In this document: piece by piece, positions 33,235-42,343 of the stretch
Layout of the letters: every line of letters starts with the position of its first letter
Position numbering within the stretch: the first letter of the stretch is position 1
From: Ktedonosporobacter rubrisoli
Lineage (GTDB): Bacteria; Chloroflexota; Ktedonobacteria; Ktedonobacterales; Ktedonobacteraceae
Assembly (NCBI RefSeq): GCF_004208415.1
Contig: NZ_CP035758.1
Coordinates: 8,928,001-8,992,000, forward strand
Reading direction: 5' to 3'
DNA: 64,000 bases
The notes under the pieces: generated by a model
Database searches by the model: none
What the model saw: the letters and a program-made list of their open reading frames with translations, nothing else
Told to the model about the DNA's origin: nothing
Program-made: the position numbers and the translations under genes

Positions 33235-36200
33235 ATGGCGGCAAGCAAGAAAACTGCCCTATTCCCGGAACGTGTCTCGTTCGCACGCATACCAGATATA
33301 CGGCCCATGCCTGGCCTGATTCAAATCCAGCTTGATTCTTTTGAATGGTTTAAGAAAGAAGGGTTGCGCGAACTCTTTGCAGAAATCTCTCCAATCGAAG
33401 ATTTTACGGGCAAAAATTTAAGTCTGGAATTTCTTGTTCCCCCTGACCCCTTTGGCAAGCCGAAATACTCAGAGGATGAGTGCCGCGATCGTGATACGAC
33501 CTATGCAGCTCCTCTCAATGTGAAGGCACGCCTGGTCAGTAAAGAAACTGGCGAGATCATCGAGAAGGATGTCTTCATGGGGGATTTCCCTCTGATGACC
33601 AAGGAAGGCAGCTTTATTATCAATGGTACAGAGCGCGTAGTAGTCAGCCAGCTGGTGCGCTCCCCCGGCGTCTACTTTACCGCCGACGAAGACGCGACCA
33701 CCGGCAAAAAGCTCTTTGCCGCCAAATTGATCCCGGGACGCGGCGCCTGGCTTGAGTTCGAGACGAGCAGCAAGAACTTGCTCACCGTCAAGATCGATCG
33801 CAAGCGCAAGCTGCCGGTGACCACGCTCTTACGCGCGATTGCCAGCCTGTCCCGCGAGCAGTGGCATGCCGAGGAGCTCGATCTCTCCTCCGATCAGGGC
33901 ATCCTCAATGCCTTTGCTGAGGTCGATAACAATCCCAACGTGCATTATATCCAGGCCACCCTCGATCGTGATCCTGTCAAGAGGGAAGAGGAGGCGCTGC
34001 TCGAACTGTACAAGAAGCTGCGCCCGGGAGATCCGGCGACCCTTGATAACGCGCGTTCGTTGGTCAAGAATCTCTTTTTTAATCCCCGCCGCTATGATCT
34101 TGGCAGCGTGGGACGCTATAAGATGAACCGCAAGCTGGACCTGGCAGTTCCCCAGAGCCAGCGCATTTTGACCCAGGATGATCTTGTGCATATCATTCGT
34201 CGGCTCATCGCCCTCAACAATGGGCGAGGACGCAAGGATGACATCGACCATCTTGGCAACCGGCGCGTGCGCTGTGTGGGCGAGCTGATCCAGATGCAGT
34301 TCCGCGTGGGCCTGCTACGCATGGAGCGGGTGGTCAAGGAGCGCATGAGCATCCAGGAGCCCGGCCAGGCCACGCCCAACGCCTTGATCAATATCCGTCC
34401 TGTGGTGGCGGCGCTGAAGGAGTTCTTTGGTGGCAGCCAGCTCTCCCAGTTCATGGACCAGACCAACGCCCTCGCCGAGATCGGAGTCAAGCGTCGTCTC
34501 TCCGCACTGGGTCCTGGCGGTCTCTCGCGTGAGCGCGCGGGTATGGATGTACGAGACGTGCATCAGTCCCACTATGGACGCATTTGTCCCATTGAGACCC
34601 CGGAAGGTCCTACCATTGGCCTGATCGGCAACCTGGCGACCTATGCTCAGATCAACCCTTACGGCTTTGTGGAGACCCCGTACCGTAAGGTTTACAGGCG
34701 CCTGAAGGCCAATGACCCGCACCTGGTGGGACGCGAGTTCCGCGGGGTGATCGGCCATGAGCGCGAAGACGTCAAGAGTGCTGAGGGCAAAGTGCTCATC
34801 CCGGCGGGCAGTCATATGCGCATCGATGAAGCCCTGGCCAGCCAGCTGGCCGCGCTGTTGGGGGAGACCATGGTGCGGGTGCGTCCCTTTGTGACCGAGG
34901 AAGTGGATTATCAGACCGCCGACGATGAGGAGAACTTCTGGATTGCCCAGGCCAATGCCCGCCTCACCGAGAACAGCGAGTTTGCCGATGAGCGCGTGCT
35001 GGCCCGCTATCAGGGTGAGTTTGCCGAAGTACGCTCCGATAATATCGACTATATGGACGTTTCCCCGCGCCAGATGGTCAGTGTGGCTACCGCGCTGATC
35101 CCCTTCCTTGAGCATGACGACGTGAACCGCGCACTGATGGGGGCCAACATGCAACGACAGGCAGTGCCCCTGCTGCGACCGCAGTCGCCCATCTGTGGCA
35201 CCGGTATGGAGCGGCAAGTGGCCATCGATTCAGGACAGATTCTCATCAGTCAGAGCGAGGGCGAAGTCGTCTCGGCCACCGCCAGACAAATCCAGATCAT
35301 CGATCCTGAGGGCGAGGTGCACAGCTATCGCTTGCGCAAATTCGTCAGATCCAGCCATGGGACCTGCATTAACCAGCGCCCGATTGTGCGTAAGGGCGAT
35401 TATGTGACGACAGGACAGGTGATCGCCGATAACACTTCGACCGATAACGGAGAGCTGGCTCTGGGTCAGAACATCCTTGTGGCCTTTATGAGCTGGGAGG
35501 GTGGCAACTTTGAGGATGCCATTCTCATCAGTGAGCGCATCGTCAGGGAAGATCTCTTTACCTCCATCCATATCGAGAAGTACGAGGTGGATGCCCGCGA
35601 TACCAAGCTGGGACCCGAGGAGATCACCCGTGACATTCCCAATGTGGGTGAAGAGGGCCTCAAGAATCTCGACGAGCGCGGCATTATCTATGTCGGCGCT
35701 GAGGTTGATGCTCAGGATATCCTTGTGGGCAAGATTACCCCCAAAGGCGAAACGGAGCTGACGGCTGAAGAGAAGCTCTTGCGTGCCATCTTCGGTGAGA
35801 AGGCCCGCGAGGTCAAGGATACTTCCTTGCGCGTCCCGCATGGCGAGCGTGGGAAAGTGATCGAGGTCAAAGTGTTCTCCCGCGATGCTGGCGATGAGCT
35901 GCCTCCGGGGGTCAATCAGCTGGTGCGGGTGAGCATTGCCCAGAAGCGTAAGATCGGTGCCGGCGACAAGATGGCAGGACGCCACGGCAACAAGGGCGTC
36001 ATTTCGCGCGTGCTCCCACTTGAGGATATGCCCTTCCTGCCCGATGGCACGCCAGTGGATATCATCCTCAATCCGTTGGGAGTGCCCCACCGTATGAATA
36101 TCGGCCAGATTATGGAAACGCATCTGGGCTGGGCGGCAAGCGTGCTGGGCTTTAAGATCGCCACCCCGGTCTTTGACGGAGCCACCGAAGAAGACATTGA

Positions 36201-36732
36201 GGAGTTGTTGCGGCGGGCAGGCTTGCCGGAGAGCGGAAAAGTGCAGCTCTACGATGGGCGTACGGGTGAGCCCTTTGACCATCCCATCACCGTAGGCTAT
36301 ACCTACATGCTCAAGCTTGCCCACCTGGTCGAAGATAAGGTGCACGCTCGTTCCACTGGCCCCTACAGCTTGATCACGCAGCAGCCGCTGGGCGGGAAGG
36401 CGCAGTTTGGTGGCCAGCGCTTCGGCGAGATGGAAGTCTGGGCCCTGGAAGCCTATGGCGCTGCCAGTATCCTCCAGGAGATCCTGACGGTAAAATCTGA
36501 CGATGTGGTAGGGCGCGTGAAGACCTATGAAGCGATCGTGAAGGGTGAGGACATTATGGAGCCCGGTGTTCCTGAGTCCTTTAAGGTGTTGGTCAAAGAA
36601 CTGCAGAGTCTGGGCATCAACGTTGAAGTCCTCAACGAAGATGAACAGAAGATCCAGTTTGTCGAAGACACCTCAAGTGATGTTATGCCGGAACTAGGTA
36701 TTAATCTATCCGGTTTCGAAGGAGACCAGTAA
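33235..36732 (+). CDS. rpoB: RNA polymerase beta subunit, standing alone
   Basis: A 1165-residue, full-length RpoB without large lineage insertions. GAGGAG precedes the ATG. Seen: the rifampicin region (residues about 398-430) with SQLSQFMDQTN, SALGPGGLSRERAG, the catalytic-core GDKMAGRHGNKGVISR, and C-terminal QPLGGKAQFGGQRFGEMEVW. Against E. coli numbering, P520 is Ala412, S522 is Ala414, T525 is Gly417 and H526 is Val418. H526 is a rifampicin contact and resistance site. No rpoC, rplL or rplJ flanks it; rpoC normally follows rpoB. Codons are strongly GC-ending compared with neighbours. It may be a second or rifampicin-resistant copy. Confidence 0.95.
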   Translation: MAASKKTALFPERVSFARIPDIRPMPGLIQIQLDSFEWFKKEGLRELFAEISPIEDFTGKNLSLEFLVPPDPFGKPKYSEDECRDRDTTYAAPLNVKARLVSKETGEIIEKDVFMGDFPLMTKEGSFIINGTERVVVSQLVRSPGVYFTADEDATTGKKLFAAKLIPGRGAWLEFETSSKNLLTVKIDRKRKLPVTTLLRAIASLSREQWHAEELDLSSDQGILNAFAEVDNNPNVHYIQATLDRDPVKREEEALLELYKKLRPGDPATLDNARSLVKNLFFNPRRYDLGSVGRYKMNRKLDLAVPQSQRILTQDDLVHIIRRLIALNNGRGRKDDIDHLGNRRVRCVGELIQMQFRVGLLRMERVVKERMSIQEPGQATPNALINIRPVVAALKEFFGGSQLSQFMDQTNALAEIGVKRRLSALGPGGLSRERAGMDVRDVHQSHYGRICPIETPEGPTIGLIGNLATYAQINPYGFVETPYRKVYRRLKANDPHLVGREFRGVIGHEREDVKSAEGKVLIPAGSHMRIDEALASQLAALLGETMVRVRPFVTEEVDYQTADDEENFWIAQANARLTENSEFADERVLARYQGEFAEVRSDNIDYMDVSPRQMVSVATALIPFLEHDDVNRALMGANMQRQAVPLLRPQSPICGTGMERQVAIDSGQILISQSEGEVVSATARQIQIIDPEGEVHSYRLRKFVRSSHGTCINQRPIVRKGDYVTTGQVIADNTSTDNGELALGQNILVAFMSWEGGNFEDAILISERIVREDLFTSIHIEKYEVDARDTKLGPEEITRDIPNVGEEGLKNLDERGIIYVGAEVDAQDILVGKITPKGETELTAEEKLLRAIFGEKAREVKDTSLRVPHGERGKVIEVKVFSRDAGDELPPGVNQLVRVSIAQKRKIGAGDKMAGRHGNKGVISRVLPLEDMPFLPDGTPVDIILNPLGVPHRMNIGQIMETHLGWAASVLGFKIATPVFDGATEEDIEELLRRAGLPESGKVQLYDGRTGEPFDHPITVGYTYMLKLAHLVEDKVHARSTGPYSLITQQPLGGKAQFGGQRFGEMEVWALEAYGAASILQEILTVKSDDVVGRVKTYEAIVKGEDIMEPGVPESFKVLVKELQSLGINVEVLNEDEQKIQFVEDTSSDVMPELGINLSGFEGDQ

Positions 36733-36796
36733 GGAAACGCCAGCTTTCTGGTGAGCATTGGCTGATCGTTTGATTTTTACCTGTTAAAATGTTGTT

Positions 36797-36829
36797 GAGC
36801 AGCAGGAAAAGATATTTTTTCCTCTGCTC
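36797..36829 (+). terminator. Hairpin after rpoB
   Basis: GAGCAG and GGAAAA pair with TTTTCC and CTGCTC in a bulged stem. The following bases are not T-rich, so termination may be weak. Confidence 0.5.
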
Positions 36830-36849
36830 AAACGCTCAATCAGCTACCA

Positions 36850-37057
36850 TGTAATAGGATTTGTAGCGCGCCTATGGTTTGCTCGCGCGTCTCGAAGACC
36901 ACGCCCTGCAAGCCGCAGGTCTGGGCTGTTGCAACGTTTGGGGATAATTGCCAATAAATACGATGGAGGTGGGAGGCAATTCCAGGCGAGCGGCGGCGCG
37001 CTCATAGAGCTGTGGATCTGGTTTGGCCAGACCTTCTTCTAAAAGCGGGAAAAACAA
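36850..37057 (-). pseudogene. Remnant of a HAD-family phosphatase (C-terminal part)
   Basis: The minus strand encodes GLAKPDPQLYERAAARLELP then TSIVFIGN, the motif III-IV region of HAD hydrolases. The frame then breaks. After 36940-36943 (four Gs on the plus strand) a shifted frame continues as ATAQTCGLQGVVFETREQ, the expected ending; one extra base in that run would join them. The first half of the gene, including the DxDxT nucleophile, is absent: a hairpin and the DUF4180 gene lie where it should be. It is therefore truncated as well as frameshifted. Confidence 0.7.
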
Positions 37058-37086
37058 GCCTGAATAAATAAATTAGAGCTCAAAAA

Positions 37087-37120
37087 GCCGGCGAGAGGTT
37101 CAGCTGAACTTCTCGCCGGC
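37087..37120 (-). terminator. Terminator of the DUF4180 gene
   Basis: A near-perfect 34-base palindrome (GCCGGCGAGA... TCTCGCCGGC) with one mismatch. On the minus strand it is followed by TTTTTG, 42 bases after the stop. Confidence 0.85.
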
Positions 37121-37161
37121 GCTTGTCTTTATGGCTCTGTCAGCTTGCGGCGGTTAACAAG

Positions 37162-37533
37162 TTATTGGGGACGACTCAGACGGTCGTTGAGCTCTTCAAG
37201 CTCAGGCAGGAACCAGACCTGATCACCCTTGTTGGATTCGTATACGAAGTCTCGGAGCGCGCGACTCTGTTCAACGTATTGCGAGATGTCACCGAGGATC
37301 ACAAGGGGCAGCCGATAGGTAACGAATTTCTGGATAAACTGACCAGCCAGACCAGTCTTGAGCTTGAAGAAATCCTCTGTAAGCCGTTCTACGGGAATGA
37401 GGACCATCTTAGCACCCTCGTACCATGCATCACCTATGAGATCCCGGGCATCACTTTCGCTTTTCAGCTTATCTCCGTCTGGGGCACAGACGAGAACTTG
37501 CACATTATGAATAGTTGTAAGCGTGTTAGACAT
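37162..37533 (-). CDS. DUF4180 family protein
   Basis: A 123-residue soluble protein. FFKLKTGLAGQFIQKFVTYR, LVILGDISQY and LRDFVYESNKGDQVWFL are the hallmark segments of DUF4180, a family of unknown function that often occurs as a single gene. GGAGG lies five bases before the ATG. It has its own strong terminator. Confidence 0.85.
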   Translation of the reverse strand: MSNTLTTIHNVQVLVCAPDGDKLKSESDARDLIGDAWYEGAKMVLIPVERLTEDFFKLKTGLAGQFIQKFVTYRLPLVILGDISQYVEQSRALRDFVYESNKGDQVWFLPELEELNDRLSRPQ

Positions 37534-37635
37534 GATGCCCTCCAGATTTAATATTATGCAGAAAGCTGAGCTACTATTGGCTCAGATTTTCTCTCTGGGA
37601 TCTTAACACACACTTTCCCCTGGGACAACAGTACT

Positions 37636-38370
37636 TTACCCTTCTTTTATCCATACGCGTAATGGCCCCAGGATAGTGAAGCCGACATGTGTTGCTATCG
37701 CGAGGCTTTCATTGTCTTCGTATCCAACAACAGGAAATGAAGGATAGCGGATTGCTATCTGACCGAGCAATCCTTCCCAATACCGTTCTGCCTCTTGTTC
37801 TGGAGCAAAAACGTTGGAGAGACCAACGACTTCAGTCGTCTTGTTGGCAATTGCTCCTGCAACGATCTGGTTTGCTTTGTAAGCTGCAATGAAGCAGATA
37901 TCGGCATCATGTAAGAGAGCAGGCAGAAAAAGACGATTAAGAGGCGAAGCAGCTTGAGACCATGCTTCCTCCCAGCGAAGAAGTTCTCTCTCAGATGTTA
38001 TTTGTTTCCATTGCAGGTCAGCAGTTTCTTGACGATAAACATCTGTTGGCGCTTCTCGGAAAATCCACTGGGCTTGAAAAAGTTCAGAAAATCCGAAAGG
38101 AGTAAGATTCAGGGAGGCAAAACTATCTTTTATGGAAACCGTGAAACCTCTCTTCATTGTGAGAAGATCCGCGAGTTCATTCTGATAAGCGGTGAGGTCA
38201 ACTATTGGCGAAAGCGTTACCAGGTTGGGGTAATAGATGGGCGTTTGATTCTGGCTGACCCAAAAAGATTCGTGAAACTCTCCCATCACATGGTGAGATC
38301 GACAGATGGTATCACACCAGATGGCATTATTATGTACTGCTAATGCTAAAAAGTGATTATTTGCCTCCAT
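37636..38370 (-). CDS. GNAT-like N-acetyltransferase family protein
   Basis: A 244-residue protein. The C-terminal half shows the GNAT layout: CFIAAYKANQIVAGAIANKT, then VGLSNVFAP, then PVVGYEDNESLAIATHVGF. The usual acetyl-CoA loop (Q/RxxGxG/A) is not obvious, so cofactor use is uncertain. The N-terminal 120 residues may be a second, degenerate domain. The substrate is unknown. Its promoter faces the Nudix gene. Confidence 0.65.
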   Translation of the reverse strand: MEANNHFLALAVHNNAIWCDTICRSHHVMGEFHESFWVSQNQTPIYYPNLVTLSPIVDLTAYQNELADLLTMKRGFTVSIKDSFASLNLTPFGFSELFQAQWIFREAPTDVYRQETADLQWKQITSERELLRWEEAWSQAASPLNRLFLPALLHDADICFIAAYKANQIVAGAIANKTTEVVGLSNVFAPEQEAERYWEGLLGQIAIRYPSFPVVGYEDNESLAIATHVGFTILGPLRVWIKEG

Positions 38371-38440
38371 TTAAACTCTTTTTCCTTCCTCAGCTGTATC
38401 TTGCCAGGTAAATTGGGCTATTTTTCCATGAGGCATAATT

Positions 38441-39535
38441 TTAACACGTTCGATGCATCTGATTGAATATCAAGAGAGCGAGCGCCGCTTCAGGATCAAA
38501 GCGCTGATCTTCGGCTGTCGCGGCTAAGGCTTCTTCCAGCGTAAAGGTGTGGACCTTAATCTCTTCGTAGCGCTCGGCTTCCAGGGGCTCCCACTCTAAA
38601 TCGCTGGCCAGCAGGATATGTACTTTCTGAGCAATATAGCCGGGATGGCTATGTAGCTCCACAAGTTTTTCAAGCCTACCGGCTTTATAGCCAATCTCCT
38701 GGCGTAATTCTTGCTGGGCCTGTTCCTCAAGCGTGACCCTCGGTTCGATTTTCCCGCCAGGAAGCGTCAATTGCCAGGTGCCGGCGCCAAAATCATATTC
38801 CTCAATAAGCAGGACAATCAGTTCTTTGCGGCCCTGGCATACAGGCAATATGAGAACGCGCTCTGGTAGCTCAACGGTATCGCGCACGAGCTCCTCACCA
38901 TCCGGCATTTGCACACGATGTTGCTTTACTGTCAGCGTTTCCCCTTGATATACCGGCTGCGTTGCCGTCACAAACTCTCGCTTTGGAGCCATTTGTGCTG
39001 TCTTTGAGCTCGTAGGCGCGAGCTCACCATACTTGCTTACAGTATGGTGCCGCGTATGGATATGCACAAAAGGACGCTTGAGCAGACGTGCGTAACTTGC
39101 CATATCGGCAGTTCCCCCTCTTCCCTGAGCAGGAAAGCCATTCCAGGCCAGAATGCTTATATCACTATGCGCGACAATCCAATGCCCGGCCGCCCGGTAA
39201 GCATCGCCCGAACAATTCTGGTAGGGAAGTTGATGGATGTTCTGGCAGGCATGCAGCAAACGTTGATATTCCAGCCGCTCCTGGTCAGAAGCATAGTTTG
39301 CCTCATATTCCATGCATGGAAGCACGGCTTCAACCGGAATGTTCAGTTCAAGCGCTCCTCTGATGAACAGTTGGTCAGCGCCGAGAGCTAACGCCGAATA
39401 GAGCACTATATCCGTGTGAGAGGCTTGAAAGTTCATGAGCAATTGACGAAATTGTTCGGCCACAAAATGCTGTGTCGCTTCGTCCCCTAAATCCTGATGG
39501 CCTCCAACGCCAATGTAAAAAGTTCCTGTAGCCAT
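38441..39535 (-). CDS. SLOG-Nudix fusion protein
   Basis: 364 residues from the ATG at 39535, which has GAGGG upstream. Residues 1-165 form a SLOG (Rossmann-like) domain: YIGVGGHQDLGDEA, YSALALGADQLFIRGALEL and ILAWNGFPAQGRGGTADMAS bind a nucleotide-type ligand. Residues about 215-364 form a Nudix domain with LTLPGGKIEP and AQQELRQEIGYKAG. The Nudix box is degenerate (Val for the first Glu, QELRQEIG instead of REUXEEXG), so catalysis may be altered. SLOG and Nudix domains recur together in nucleotide-based signalling and conflict systems. It lies 59 bases after an HTH-TPR gene on the same strand. Confidence 0.8.
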   Translation of the reverse strand: MATGTFYIGVGGHQDLGDEATQHFVAEQFRQLLMNFQASHTDIVLYSALALGADQLFIRGALELNIPVEAVLPCMEYEANYASDQERLEYQRLLHACQNIHQLPYQNCSGDAYRAAGHWIVAHSDISILAWNGFPAQGRGGTADMASYARLLKRPFVHIHTRHHTVSKYGELAPTSSKTAQMAPKREFVTATQPVYQGETLTVKQHRVQMPDGEELVRDTVELPERVLILPVCQGRKELIVLLIEEYDFGAGTWQLTLPGGKIEPRVTLEEQAQQELRQEIGYKAGRLEKLVELHSHPGYIAQKVHILLASDLEWEPLEAERYEEIKVHTFTLEEALAATAEDQRFDPEAALALLIFNQMHRTC

Positions 39536-39594
39536 AGATCGCCCTCTTCCTCCAGTTTCTTTTGCCCTGAAAAGACTCATCCCTAAAAAATATG

Positions 39595-41073
39595 CTATTG
39601 CCTATACCACTCAGTAAGCATCTCGCCTAATTCTTTTACATCCCTTGATGCACCATACGAGCTTGCTGCGAGCTTACTCTGTATATCCATGATTGTGGCG
39701 ATATTTTGCAATGAATGAATATGGCGACAAGCGATGAGCGCCTCCTTGGCTTTCCAGGTAGCTTCGTCATATTCCTTGATACCTAATAATGCTTCTGCCA
39801 TGACAACATCGATCCAGGCCATGATCCGAGTCTCATCTTTATTATAGGTTCGCTCCAGCAAATTTCTTAGTTGATTGAGCTCTCTAATTGCCTTACCAGA
39901 GAGCCCCAGCGTATTCAATGTATTAGCTCTTTGTAATAGATATGCCCCTTTATGTAAATCAGAGCCTATGAGCAATGCGCGCATATAAGGATCATTGATA
40001 GGCTCACGCCCTACCAGATCTGCTACCTCGTCAAGCTGGATAAGTGCGTTGGTCAGAAGCACTTTATCATTGCCTTGTTTAAGCACTCCTTGAGCGCGAC
40101 CAAGCTGAATCATCGTAAAGCCCACAAGTTGAGGATGAAGACTACCAGGTTGTCTATTCTCCTGGTCAAGAATATCCTGAAAATCGTACATCGCGCTCTG
40201 CACTTTTTCTCTCTCTACCTGAAATATCCCTTGCCGCATCGTAAATTGTCCCCAGCCCAGTTTGACAACGCCGCGTGCATGTTTGGCAGTTGCTAATAGG
40301 TCGGTATCTTCCATCCTTTTCGCCACATGTACCGCCTCATTGACATATTTGTATGCTGATGCATATTGTCTCTTATCTCTATCAATTCTTGAGGCGAGTA
40401 GATAATTGCTGATTAAAACTTCCCGGATTTGATAGAGCAAATTCTCTCTGGCCTGTTCCTCAAGACGCATGAGCGCTTGTACGTCTGCCTCAATATCAGG
40501 AAGCAAATCATGAGCATTACTTGTTCGATGTAGGTGTAAGGCCATGCGAACATTTTTCTGATAGAGCGCAATATTAGTAGTTATTTTCTCCACAATGTTG
40601 GGATGAATTACCGCTGGTGTTACTAAACCGAGCTGCCCGTTCAGTGAGCTCTCTTCAAGGGATGCCAAACCGAGCAGCGCAGGTGGAATACTCAAAAGCT
40701 TGGCAATTACACGCCGTCGCGTGATATCCGCTGGAACTGTATTTTGTTTCTCCATATTCAAGATCCAAATCGCTGTCACTTTGCCTGGTTTCCCTGGCTT
40801 CCCTTTTTGCTGCTTGCCGAGTTTCGTTAGTGCTTCTCCATAAAGTACTGCAAAAGTTGCTGCACTGATGCCATTCTTTTCACGGAAGTAACGCATCACC
40901 TGTCCAGCATTGGGCCACCCATCCTCCTGTGTCTCGAATGGGCCATACTGCCCTCCATGGCCCCAATAAAACAACTCCGGCACCTTTCCCTCCTTGCTAC
41001 CCATATAACACATATAAAATAAGTATAGATGGCGAATGCCTGCTTGTCTATAGATTTTCATCAATTGATTCAA
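39595..41073 (-). CDS. HTH-TPR regulator
   Basis: Up to 492 residues; an ATG at 41004 (MGSKEGKVPELFYWGHGG) may be the true start because family similarity begins there. The N-terminal region contains a Cro/C1-like HTH: MRYFREKNGISAATFAVLYG and ILNMEKQNTVPADITRRRVI. The C-terminal 320 residues are alpha-helical repeats of TPR type. Such proteins are typical peptide- or signal-responsive regulators. It lies immediately upstream of the SLOG-Nudix gene and is divergent from a three-gene operon, so it may control either. Confidence 0.75.
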   Translation of the reverse strand: MNQLMKIYRQAGIRHLYLFYMCYMGSKEGKVPELFYWGHGGQYGPFETQEDGWPNAGQVMRYFREKNGISAATFAVLYGEALTKLGKQQKGKPGKPGKVTAIWILNMEKQNTVPADITRRRVIAKLLSIPPALLGLASLEESSLNGQLGLVTPAVIHPNIVEKITTNIALYQKNVRMALHLHRTSNAHDLLPDIEADVQALMRLEEQARENLLYQIREVLISNYLLASRIDRDKRQYASAYKYVNEAVHVAKRMEDTDLLATAKHARGVVKLGWGQFTMRQGIFQVEREKVQSAMYDFQDILDQENRQPGSLHPQLVGFTMIQLGRAQGVLKQGNDKVLLTNALIQLDEVADLVGREPINDPYMRALLIGSDLHKGAYLLQRANTLNTLGLSGKAIRELNQLRNLLERTYNKDETRIMAWIDVVMAEALLGIKEYDEATWKAKEALIACRHIHSLQNIATIMDIQSKLAASSYGASRDVKELGEMLTEWYRQ

Positions 41074-41191
41074 GTGAGAACTTGAAAAGAGAAAACTGTA
41101 CTTACACTCTGCCTCTCTATGCGCTAAGCTTGTTTGTAGTACATAACGATCAATTTAAATATGTTTGTTGATAGAGGGGATATGAGAAATC

Positions 41192-41449
41192 ATGAGCGCA
41201 TTAAACGAAAAGATAGCGACAGCGCAGGCACCCACGATCCCGGAGATCCTGATGGTGATTCGGGAGCTCAACCAGGCGCATCAAGCCTACGCTCTCACGT
41301 TGCCTGCTGAACTGCGATTGCAGATTGCGCGCCAGTTCCACACTCACTATCTTTGGCTACTGCGCCAGCGCGTCAACTTTGGCTTTGACCGTGCTCAGCA
41401 GGGCTATTTCTTGTATCTCCCAGCCATCAAACAGGAGGATAATCTATGA
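41192..41449 (+). CDS. Unknown small protein, first of a three-gene operon
   Basis: An 85-residue protein, mostly alpha-helical (ELNQAHQAYALTLPAELRLQ then FHTHYLWLLRQRVNFGF). GAGGGG precedes the ATG. The stop overlaps the next start (ATGA). No family was recognised. Context: divergent from the HTH-TPR regulator. Confidence 0.7.
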   Translation: MSALNEKIATAQAPTIPEILMVIRELNQAHQAYALTLPAELRLQIARQFHTHYLWLLRQRVNFGFDRAQQGYFLYLPAIKQEDNL

Positions 41450-41769
41450 GCAAGGATGATGAGGTCCCGCGCCAATGTGCTCAGGAGCAGGCGCGTACAG
41501 ATCCACGCTTCGCAGATGAGCAACGCAGCCAGGTGGCCCAACTGCGCGCCCAGATCGATGCAGAACTGGAAGCTATGCAGCAAGGGCTGGGCGGGCTGGC
41601 CTCGGGAACGGCCCGCCATCGCATTATCTCGGCCAAATTGCGCTGCGTCGATCATCTTACCGTACACCTGGCTGGCCATATCGGCGCGGAAGCCGCCACA
41701 ACGACAAGCTGTCAGGCCTATATGCGCGTCTTCAATGCCGAAGAGCAGGAGGCGTCGCGCGATGAATGA
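41446..41769 (+). CDS. Unknown small protein, second of a three-gene operon
   Basis: A 107-residue, charged, helical protein (VAQLRAQIDAELEAMQQGL, likely a coiled coil). AGGAGG lies before the ATG. It overlaps both neighbours. It has one late Cys and no membrane segment. No family was recognised. Confidence 0.7.
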   Translation: MSKDDEVPRQCAQEQARTDPRFADEQRSQVAQLRAQIDAELEAMQQGLGGLASGTARHRIISAKLRCVDHLTVHLAGHIGAEAATTTSCQAYMRVFNAEEQEASRDE

Positions 41770-42004
41770 GGAGATGGAACTCGTTCTATGGGCGCTCAAT
41801 GCGACCTTTCGTCTTGGCAACACCACCCAGGATATTCCCATGATGAAGGGCTCCTTTGCGCTCTTTGATGCCTGCCTTGCCTATTTGAAGCTGCAGCAGG
41901 TCACCATCATTTATGCCGAAGAAAAAGACCTTTACGTTTTTGTCGATCCACAGACTGGCGAAGAAGTCTCTTCCCCCATGATCAGGCCCGAGCCGTGTGC
42001 ATAA
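41762..42004 (+). CDS. Unknown small protein, third of a three-gene operon
   Basis: An 80-residue protein starting at the ATG at 41762, eight bases inside the previous gene, with AGGAGG in front. It looks alpha/beta: FALFDACLAYLKLQQVTIIY then AEEKDLYVFVDPQTGEEV. No family was recognised. The three strong ribosome sites and overlaps show tight translational coupling. Confidence 0.68.
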   Translation: MNEEMELVLWALNATFRLGNTTQDIPMMKGSFALFDACLAYLKLQQVTIIYAEEKDLYVFVDPQTGEEVSSPMIRPEPCA

Positions 42005-42343
42005 GGATGCTGGTTCTAACCCGTCATTATGCTGCGGCAGCAATCTTTGCTTAAGCTCTTTTCTACAGGTCCTGGTCTTACTATCGGCTGGGACCTGCTC
42101 GGATCTGCAGCAATAGCCAGGTCGCCTGCCGTAGCGTGAGTTGTACCGAAAGCGATGTTTCCAGCGTGTTAACGATGAGGGTTTCTGGCGAAAAGCTCGG
42201 CCTGAGCGCGCGGCTATGCGTCAGGTACGCTAGTACGGGACAAGATGCACATCTTCCCTACTGATGTTATCATAAAGAATATAGAAAGAAATGAGAGTTA
42301 TATAGCCTGCAAGTAGTAACTGTGGGTTAGACGAATAAGAAAT
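42005..42343. other. Gene-free stretch
   Basis: No gene, repeat or recognised RNA. It presumably contains the promoter of the SRPBCC gene. The end is AT-rich. Confidence 0.5.

Noticed and set aside
34315..36345. Long minus-strand ORFs inside rpoB
   Set aside because: Caused by the GC-rich third positions of rpoB; the forward protein is unambiguous.
41456..41761. Extended N-terminus for the third small protein of the 41-42 kb operon
   Set aside because: The extension overlaps the second gene entirely in another frame. AGGAGG points to the ATG at 41762.
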